Assembly: GCA_963920765.1 (NCBI GenBank) | Contig: OY987249.1 | Location: forward strand, 2,260,730-2,324,729 | Length of the DNA stretch: 64,000 bases | Direction: 5' to 3' | From: Ulota crispa | Taxonomy: Eukaryota; Streptophyta; Bryopsida; Orthotrichales; Orthotrichaceae | Part shown: positions 55,738-64,000 of the stretch, piece after piece | How the letters are laid out: each line of letters starts with the position of its first letter | How positions within the stretch are numbered: position 1 is the stretch's first letter | Position numbers and translations under genes: made by a program | Notes under the pieces: model-generated | What the model was told of the DNA's origin: nothing | Database searches by the model: none | Seen by the model: the letters and a program-made list of their open reading frames with translations, nothing else

Positions 55738-56204
55738 AAGGTAGGAGGTTCATTAACCACACAGCTAAGAACTGTTTGCCATTTTGGGGAAGCTAAACTG
55801 CTTGAAACAATTTTCAGTAAATTTTAGTAAGAAGAAAAATGGAATTTGCATCTAACCTAACACATCAAACTATTGGAAATTTTTCTGTAAGGATTTGTGT
55901 ATGAATTCCATGTGTGTGAACAGGGAAATGTGAGACAGAAAAAAAGCACAGCAGAAATAAATAGAAATGTTTAACAACTTGTAAGAAAAACGTGAAAAAT
56001 TCCTGAAATGAGATAGGGAAATTTTCAAAAGTTTGTTGTGTAAGTTATTTCATATTTTTTGTTATTTCATATTTTTTTGGACCTTTGTGAAATTAGTTAT
56101 GAATTCCCTTGAAATATACACAGTTGGTACGTGAAGGAAAGCAAAATGTACCTATAGATCTTGATCGGTTTTAATGACCAGTCGGTTTATGAGCCTCTTA
56201 CCTT
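55738..56204. mobile_element. MITE with AGGTAGGAGGTTC ends
   Basis: It begins AAGGTAGGAGGTTCATTAAC and ends GGTTTATGAGCCTCTTACCTT, flanked by TA. It shares CTTGAAACAATTTTCAGTAAATT-like interior sequence with 17473-17802 and 43932-44266. It has no coding capacity. Confidence 0.65.
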
Positions 56205-56708
56205 AAAACAGTAAAAAGTATCTACGACCAAATTAAGGTAAGATTCTGGCAAAAAGTTCGTCTAAAAATAAATAAAGCCCCCCTGCTCTGATCCACGCTC
56301 ACACTACCCAGCCCTCCACGTGCTCATCAAGACCGGGTCGGCAGCCGAGGTTCAGAACCCCTACGCAAACAGTGTGAACGCGTCTTTATCTAGCTTGTCC
56401 CCTTCCACCTCTGATCCAAACACACCATAAGAAACATGCTTGCGTCTTGCACGGGCTAGCAGGCCGCCTGCCGACCATGGCGATCAAAGCAACCAATCCT
56501 TCCCATTCCCGAATCCAATGCAGCTTTACTCGGAAATATATCTCGCAATCTTCTTCTCCATACCATAAGTCAACTCATCTCTCCGCCACCACCCCCTCCG
56601 CAATCCAAACAAAACAGACACCTCTCTTCATTTCTACAACCACAACTAGAATTCCATATACTCTGCATTTCCTTCGCTCAAATTTCTTACGAAAATCCAC
56701 AATGCGGT

Positions 56709-56942
56709 CTAGTAGATGACATTACACTCACTCGCATTCCAGTCAGATCCCTGGCACAGCTGCAAATCAGCTTCACACTTCTTTCTAGTTTCGTGTATTG
56801 CAACGAGAGTGTCGCATTTTAGTTCGAAAGCTTCGGGAAGTACTCTCCTCGAACAATTCTTGAAGGCCGTGTGGAGTGATGGTGGAGACCAGAAGTATTG
56901 CTGCAAGTGGCCATTTGTGAAGGACATGAAATGGCTGCTCAT
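56709..56942 (-). CDS. Weak candidate: 77-residue Cys-rich frame, divergent to CAN
   Basis: A single ATG frame that has no known family but looks protein-like: PSLHTAFKNCSRRVLPEAFE, then KCDTLVAIHETRKKCEADLQ, then LCQGSDWNASECNVIY. Five cysteines and charged helices recall small CHCH-type mitochondrial proteins, but the C-X9-C spacing is not clear. A good donor (GA, GTGAGT) lies near its end, so it could be a first exon. The region is GC-richer than the repeats. It may equally be leader DNA of the nuclease gene read backwards. Confidence 0.22.
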   Translation of the reverse strand: MSSHFMSFTNGHLQQYFWSPPSLHTAFKNCSRRVLPEAFELKCDTLVAIHETRKKCEADLQLCQGSDWNASECNVIY

Positions 56943-57175
56943 TTAGTTCTGTCGAATTTAGTAACTGGCTACGGCTTGATTATTGCGCAGTGCAGAGAGC
57001 CTTGGTGGAGTAATCTCGACGCTAGGGTTTGAGTTGTCGAGCTTCGGAGATTTCGTTGCAGAAACAGAGTGTAGTAACAATACGAGAGCTTGTTTCGTAA
57101 GGCATTTGTGAAGAGGATTAGCCAGACGGTACTGAAGATCGTAGAGCTGCGGGATTGTATATTAGGTAGGTAGGC

Positions 57176-60100
57176 ATGGGAAATATAATCCGGCGGTGTT
57201 GTGGAGAGTTTTCGACGTCTCATGAAGGATATGCAGGAGCGCAACATCCTGGTCAGTATCCCGGCCAGTATCCCGGTCAGTATCCAGGTCAGAATACCGG
57301 TCAGTATGGATCTCAAGGAGGAGGAGCACCGGCTTATTATCCTGCTCCTCCGAGTGTTGCAGCTGACGGAGCTGGATTTTCTCTGCTTGCTCGAGATTTG
57401 TTTCAATTCGAAGCCACAAATAAGGTATCCCGTTTTTGAATCTTTAGTTAACGTCTTAAGTTTTCTTTTTTTCTCTTGCCGAGTATCTAAGGACGTGATT
57501 TCATTGCGAGAGCAGTCGACAGAGCTCACTGGAAAGATCACTTCGGTTATTGCAAGAATCGAACTCTGTTGCGATTGAGATGCGTTTTACGATTTAATCA
57601 ATGTATTGGATGATTCTTAACGCGATTCTTCATAAGGTTATGTTTGTTAAGATTAATATTGTGCTGTTGCTTGTTTTGCGCAGGTGCCAGATGCATTGAG
57701 TCAATACGTGACAGCAACGAAAGCCACTCAGGTGACGTGGTGAGTGCTAAGGAGGACGCTTTTGTGTAGATTGTGGCTGTGATCGATCTCATTAAACATC
57801 TGCAATTCTAATTAATGTTTATGCGTTTTAGGTATCGGAAACTTTTAGTTGCTTGGAAGAATGCAAGGCCTCCTCCAGCAACTGACGAAGAGGCTTCAAC
57901 TCTGCTTCTTTTGACGCTTCAAGGTCACCATAACGTTCATGTTCAGGTACTTGTTGTGTGCGATCTTTACTTGGAATTTGATTTTGATATCAACACGCTT
58001 CTTCCAAGGCTTCGACATTTTTGTATAAGTACGATCTTGCTATGGTTGCGGTGTTTACACTGTTGCAGACTTTGAAACTCTGAATGCTAGGGTTTTGATT
58101 TTCGGTCTTGATCTTGGATTTCGTGGTTTTCTTGCAGGGATTGCTTCGTTTCTATGGCCTTCCGGCGCATACGACATTCGTGGCAGGCGGAACTTGGCCA
58201 CAAGGTGTACAATATGAAATCAACACTTTGCCGGTACGCATCTGGCGCATTCCTTTCTCCAATTGCAACTTATTTTTACCTAACTTTTTTGAATCCAAGT
58301 TCTTGTAGTGTAGAGTCTATTCTTTTCCGTCACTTGAGAGATCGCTTTGGGAATTACAAGAGCCGAACTCTTTTGAAATCCAAAACGCTTGGACGGAGTG
58401 TAGATTGTAAGAGATGAGTTGTTTGAAGGTTCTGTCAATACGAGCCGGATCAAGTTTAGCAAATCCTTTTTAGGTTTTTTTAGAACTAGCTACAGTCGCT
58501 GCAGCTTTTAAGGCATTTCGACAGAAAAGTTCAAATCCTCTGATAATTTTGTTGCAACCTACTGTATATGGATCTTTTTTTTTTCTTTGTAGCAAATCTG
58601 CAAGAATTTTCAAAGTTCGTAGCTTGCCATTTAGCTAACTTGCTTGCAATAGAATTTTCACCGACCAGGTCCTGCCGTCTACATCAGACTTTCAAGATAC
58701 ACTGTGTTTGTTTATGCAATTCTTCACAGACGTTGCAAAGTGCATGCATGAGCTTGATTGTTTCGCTGGATTGGGAGAGATGAGTTGTTAAGGATTCTGT
58801 CAAAAAGAGCTGGATCAGGTCTAGCAAATTCTTTTTTTAGGTTTTTTCAAAACTAGCAAAAAAATCTGTTGCAGCTTTTAAGCCATTTCGACAGAGTAGT
58901 CCAAATCCTCTGATAAATTTTTGTTGCAACCTACTGTATTTTGGATCACTGTCTTTTTTGTAGCAAACCTGCAAGAATTTTCAAAGTTCGTTTCTCGCCA
59001 TTTAGCTAACTTGCTTGCAGTAGACCAGGTCCTGTCATTTAAATCAGACTTGCAAGATACACCGTGTTTGTTTTTAATATGCAATTTTTCGCAGACGTTG
59101 CAAACTGCTTGCATGAGCTTGATTGTTTCGCTGTGATTGTTAATTGTTGTTTGAAACCCGGTCTCGCGAGCAGGTGGACGGTCGAGCGGTGGGAGATGGC
59201 GACACCATAACCGTGTACGTGGATGTACATAGAGATGCACGAGAGACTGCCACTGTTCCGGCGGTGATAATGGACGCTGTCAACAAGAGGGCGTCCGCTC
59301 GGGCGCGGCACGACTATGTCCTCGCTGATGCTCTGCAAAAACAAATCCAACAAGCCGGCTACAAGTCTGTTCTCGCTCCTCTTAACCCTAATTCCAGCAT
59401 TTCCATCGCTTTGCTACCCCGTCTTCTCCCTTCATCATCCTTATCAACTTGACATTGGTGTTCTCAAATCGATTCTACACATGAAGGGACAGAGGGCACA
59501 AACATATATTGTAAAATGAACTTATTAAGATTGATTTGGTCAGTCAGACAATGTTTGGAGAGTGGTTTTTTCTTCTAAGTAGAAATGACATGTTCTATAG
59601 CTAAGAATTTTGAGATTTTGACTTGACTTATCTTTCTAATCCAATATAAAGCAAACGAAACTTTTGAGGGTTCACTTTTGAACGCCTAGAGAAGAGGACA
59701 AACCTAGTTGAGAGTATGAATTGTTAAATCTTAAGGGGCTCTTAAGGACTAGGAGATACTCTAAATTCCCAGAAATATGAAGATAAGTTGTAAAATGTTA
59801 TTCATTTAGAAAAATAATTAAATGATGACTTGCAAACAAGAGTCATAGATTATGACACATTGTTCATATTTGTGTGATTGGGTTTTAGAATTCCTTCTGA
59901 GATTGATTATGGAATGAAAATTAATGATTTCTAGAAAAGCGTTTTTTTCTTCTACATTTATAATGGAGAGTTTTAATTTTTTTTTGTCAAAATCACTTTT
60001 TGAAATTGTTTTTCAAGAGTTGTTTTTTGAACTTAAAAAAGTCAAATGTTTAGGTGCAACAAACTTTTACTCTTGGAACCACAGAATAAACTTTGAGAAC

Positions 60101-62313
60101 TAGTTTGAGTATATGTACTCAACAAATAATAAACAACTAACTTAAAATCAAATAAGCTGGATGTAAATCATTTATTTGTGTATGCATGGGGACTGCTCAG
60201 ATTCATTAGTTGTTCAAGAACATTGAACTCATAGTCTATAAGGGATTAGGATTGTCCTCACTTTCATTGGACTTGCTATGTCTCTTTATTCTTAGAACTT
60301 TTGAGATGCTTAAATCTAATGTATATTTTTATTTAGAGAATATCTCAATTTGTGCAAGAGGAAGTGATGGAGGAATTGTGGTGATAATCTCAGGGTCTTT
60401 GATGGGAAAAATGGTGGCGTTGAGTGTGTAGCCAGGAAATACCGTGTTCGCTTGAAGTACGTACCTTCTCCCTTGCCACCACCTTAATATTGATATTTGG
60501 TGTGAGTAACACTAATTATAACCATTATCCATCATGCTTTTAATAATTAACGCCAGTTTAGACACTTCATTGGATGTTCATGAGTAGTGTGGGTTGTGGA
60601 GAAGTTTTTTCGTAAGGTAAAAAAAAGTATTAAATATCAGTGGAAGCTTATAATTTATTACGTGTTCTAGAGGTTGGTTTTTGATTTTGATTTTTTTTTC
60701 ATTGTTTTGCAGGGGTGTGGATGCACCAGAGAGTACCCAACCTTACGGCCTGCAATCCAAGGCGTGCTTAAGTAGTCTTGTTCAGGGGCACTCGCTTCTG
60801 GTTCATGTATATACTGTAGATCAATACGGAAGATTAGTGGGAGACGTTCACTGCAATGGAATCTTTGTTCAGGTATAGTCAATTCATTCTGTTGTTTTTT
60901 GTGAAAGTTTTTTGATTGTTTATTATTCCCTGTTACACCAATAATGATATTTAGTGTTGGCAACACTAATTACAAATTGTAACTCTATATGTCAACAATA
61001 CTAGTAGTGTTAACAACACTAAATGTCAACATAAACATTATTTGTTGACTAAATTTGTACCAAAAATCATAATTTTGTACTATAGTAATTTAGCTTGCTC
61101 TCAAGTAGTATTCAACCATAACACTAATTGTGTCAGCATGAACATTAGTTGTTAATTAAATGAGAATTAGAGGGATTTGAATGGTATGGTAAGAAACAGT
61201 ATAGGTATCATAACACTAAATATCATTATTAGTGTAAAGTTGATTGCTCTTTCCTTGTTGAGTCTTGTCTCACATGCTCTTGCACGGCATGGTGTTGTGT
61301 ATATTCTCCGACGTATTTGTTTGTTGAATTTTCAACTTTTGACAATTACAAAATGTAACGTCTCCTCTTTTGTGTTGTGGGAGGCCTTGATGAATAATGT
61401 CATGTTTTTGTATACTACTTTTTGGAAGGAATTATATTGATTTTGATAAACTGATATGGTGTTTTTAATGGGGGACTTATTAGGAGGTCCTTCTGAAGAA
61501 GGGAGGTGTATGGCATTACACTCAATATGATAAACGGTCAACCTTTGCCCAGGTAAAGCTCCATACATCAATTCAATATTAGAAATTGCAGCAATTTTTT
61601 TGTATTTACTGTGAGATTTGATCACAGCATTCCTTAGTAGTTCTGCAGATTCATGGCAACAAAAAAAACAAAGAACATGTAATATGGATAACCTTGTCCA
61701 CATCAATTGTAGTGTGGATGATATGTAGTTCACTTATGGTGTAGTGGTCAAAAATCAAGTAGGTTTAGATGTCTTAAAAAATTGCTTTCTCTTGATTCAA
61801 ATATATTTTGATTGAAAAGTTACAACTCACATAAAAAAAATTGATCTCCTAGTTATAGATAATTTGCCTTCATTAGAAAAATACCCATCCACTTCCTAAT
61901 CCATGCTATTGGCCAACTAATTTATGAAATACCCTTAACCTCCCTTACAACCTCCCCAGTAACGCCAGCTCTTTATTCTAATTACAATTGGACATTGTCT
62001 ATTCCAATATACAATAAAAAAAGGTTAAAAGTTCTCAAAAATTTGACATTCACTATAGAAAATATGCATATTGCTTGGTAAGTGCTTAGTCCATGTCTGG
62101 ATTCCTTGAACCAAAGGTATTGAGGCAACAACTCAAAAATGTTGTGGTTTTGAGGAGAAAATTATTTGTCTGTGCTTTTGGTTTGGTTTTGAATGGTTTG
62201 TGTGGGTTGGGCAGTGGGAAATGGAAGCAAAAGCTGCCCGTGTTGGCTTGTGGGCAGTTGCTGACCCGGAGAGGCCTTGGGAGTACCGGAAAGGCAGAAG
62301 AGCTGGAAGGTAA
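57176..62313 (+). CDS. CAN: CAN-type Ca2+-dependent (staphylococcal-like) nuclease, nine exons
   Basis: Exons are 57176-57424, 57684-57739, 57832-57946, 58138-58233, 59174-59364, 60394-60456, 60713-60872, 61484-61552 and 62215-62313. All joins are GT-AG and phase-consistent, giving 365 residues. It begins MGN with Cys8-Cys9, predicting N-myristoylation plus palmitoylation and plasma-membrane anchoring as in Arabidopsis CAN nucleases. Residues 24-39 are GQYP-type repeats, a low-complexity insert. A plant-specific helical domain follows (FSLLARDLFQFE, YRKLLVAWKNARPPP, LLRFYGLPAH, GDGDTITVYV). The SNase core is ARKYRVRLKGVDAPES with Arg255, Asp260 and Glu263, then DQYGRLVGDV with Arg297; these match the staphylococcal nuclease Arg35/Asp40/Glu43/Arg87 set, so activity is expected. 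It degrades DNA and RNA in a Ca2+-dependent way in the family. The C-terminus is RPWEYRKGRRAGR. Confidence 0.93.
58411..59133. repeat. Tandem duplication inside intron 4 of the CAN gene
   Basis: Copy 1 (58411-58776) and copy 2 (58777-59133) share GAGATGAGTTGTT, AGCTTTTAAG.CATTTCGACAG, TTTGTTGCAACCTACTGTAT, GCAAGAATTTTCAAAGTTCG, CCATTTAGCTAACTTGCTTG and CATGAGCTTGATTGTTTCGC in order. The copies are arranged head to tail and moderately diverged. The coding exons are not affected. Confidence 0.85.
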
Positions 62314-64000
62314 AAATTAATAGATGCTACCCAATCATTGGCAAGGGTAAGTTTTAGGTTATTCTGGGGGAAAACAAAAAAAGAAAAAGAAAATAGTTGT
62401 GAATGCATTGTATTTTAAATTAGTGTAAATTAAGGAGAGAATGTGGCCATATTCTAGATGCCATGGCAAAAGCATGTCTGGCCTCTGAATTGCTTTAGAT
62501 TTTTAATTTTCTCTTGTACTAGTTTTTACTTCTTCCCCTAATCTCAAATTTAAAATGCCACGAGGCTCCGTTGTTGAAAATGGTATACAAAGTGCTCTTT
62601 CAGTAATGTTCTGTGATTTTAGGTTTAGAAGTTTATGGATTTTAGATTGCAACAGTGGTGTCTCTGCCTTTATTTGCCTCTACTATTGACGTCTGTCATA
62701 ATTAGGGGGTTTTAAAACAAATTTAAACAAAACTCACCTTGAGCTTAATGATTTTGACATCTCGTATTTTGGGCCAGGGTAAAATAGGGTTTGATATTTT
62801 ATGAACAATGTTAAAAGTTAGAATGTGTCCTTGTTTTGGAGTTGGTCATTTTCATCCCTGTTTAAGGGTTTTAGACCAAAAAAGGATTTTAAAATTTGAG
62901 TGTAAATTTAAAATTCACCAATTCAATCTTCCAATGATAAGTTTATAATCTCTTGTGATTTTTGGCATGTGAAAAAGAAAAAGAAAATCACCCTACCTTG
63001 ACAAACAAGGTGTCTTACTCATTAAGTATAGCATGAGATTTAGTGTGCTCCTTCTAAAACTAGGATAAAAGCCAACTTTGTGTATCAAGGCAAATTGTAT
63101 TGAGGAATAATTTGTTGCTTATCAAATGATAAATTAGTTTTATAGCATCTTATATTGTTGTCCACTTGTCTTGGCGGTAGGTGAGGGAAGTTGTTCAAGA
63201 AAATTTGTTGAGAGCCAATTCTCTAAGAGCTAGGAACATTACACATACTCCGGATATAATTACAATGGGCACATTTATTGCTCTCAAGGTTTTAGAACCT
63301 TAATCTTGATGTGAGATTTACCTTTTATAGTAAATTTTATTTTATCATGGTAAAGTATGTGTCAAATCACAGTGCAAATCTTTTAGTGATAATTTTTTTT
63401 AGTTTTGAAGTTTTTTGTTAAGAATATGTTTTGTGGTATGATTATATGTGTTGGTTTTTGCACATGCTAGCAAGCACTTCCTTCTCCTACCTTGAACTTG
63501 TCCTACTAGTTTGGTTTGGAACACTATTGGTTGGTTTACTTCATGATTTTGAAGAGTTGTTGCCAAGGTGGATTTGGTTGTTCTCCAAAAGGTTGAGTCT
63601 TTGCTGCCCAATATGGGGTTCAAAAGCTTGGTACATTCCACAACTAAGTTTGTTCTTGCTTTTGCTTTTTTGAGAAAAAATGAACAGTTTTTTGGAGTGT
63701 AATTGACACATTTAAATGTTTATGAATTATATATGTAATTTTTGAACTTTGTGTTTTCCCAAATGTTGGAAATTTTCCTTTCTTTTGTATGTGTTTTTTT
63801 CAAAGCTTTTCCTTTATTTATTCATTTGAACTTATAATATCTCTTGATGTTTTGCAAGTACCTCCCAACATTTTGCATATATTTGTGGATGTTTTGCAAG
63901 CATTTGTCAATGTCTTGTAAACAAAAACAGCTTTTAGGTTATTACATGTGGACTTCAAACAATCCATTTCTAGTTAAATGTAGCATCACTGTTCATGGCT
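62314..64000. other. Downstream AT-rich stretch, nothing recognised
   Basis: After the nuclease stop codon the sequence is AT-rich with no recognisable gene, RNA gene or terminal inverted repeats to the window end. The first few hundred bases probably hold the nuclease 3' untranslated region. Confidence 0.4.

Noticed and set aside
56447-56719. 90-codon frame upstream of the nuclease gene
   Set aside because: It begins at a TTG; the inner ATG at 56477 gives a Ser/Thr-rich chance-like peptide, and the region is probably promoter DNA.
63431-63673. Hydrophobic frame near the right edge
   Set aside because: It starts at a TTG and its hydrophobicity follows from T-rich DNA; no family is recognisable.
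1-64000. Search for LTR or other capsid-bearing elements
   Set aside because: No long direct terminal repeats, primer-binding site or characteristic protein motifs were seen by eye.

Overview
The window is nuclear DNA of a land plant. Four recognisable plant genes carry ordinary GT-AG introns: an HDEL-tailed HYOU1/HSP70-17-type ER chaperone, a plant-type mitochondrial ribosomal protein mL53, a plant GDSL esterase/lipase and a plant CAN-type Ca2+-dependent staphylococcal-like nuclease. Gene islands are GC-richer; the DNA between them is AT-rich and full of small non-autonomous DNA transposons. I suspect a non-flowering land plant, but nothing here proves the lineage. I saw no retroviral-type, capsid-bearing or LTR element.

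Layout. 1-1.9 kb: two-exon, NHP6-like HMG-box gene open at the left edge. 2-5.3 kb: nested inverted-repeat elements. 6.5-12.4 kb (minus): eleven-exon ER Hsp110/Hsp70 chaperone with bZIP/CCAAT motifs upstream. 12.8-16.4 kb: AT-rich, one foldback element. 16.5-17.1 kb: single-exon mL53 gene with a telo-box promoter. 17.2-20.4 kb: elements with AGGTAG/CTACCT ends, two of them exactly flanked by long direct duplications, plus a candidate 74-residue two-exon gene. 20.8-22 kb: minisatellite built on TTAGGG/TTAGGT. 22.2-22.4 kb: relic of a Helitron helicase C-terminus. 23-44.3 kb: repeat-rich, with an RRM-like ORF next to a foldback element. 44.7-49.9 kb: GDSL esterase/lipase in four exons with duplicated leader DNA. 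50.2-50.9 kb: weak two-exon candidate. 53-56.2 kb: repeats. 57.2-62.3 kb: nine-exon CAN nuclease. 62.3-64 kb: nothing recognisable.

The genes are unrelated housekeeping or secretory genes (chromatin, ER folding, mitochondrial translation, extracellular lipid hydrolysis, membrane-anchored nuclease) and do not form a pathway. The most unusual material is in the repeats. One is a family with CCCCT...AGGGG termini and TTAA on both sides, which is the piggyBac signature; it includes large foldbacks that look like inverted duplications of half of a longer sister element. The other is the AGGTAG family, where two insertions lie exactly at the junction of 224-bp and 64-bp direct duplications bounded by TA.

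All exon joins are my own reading from splice motifs, reading phase and remembered family sequences. No alignment or database search was run.
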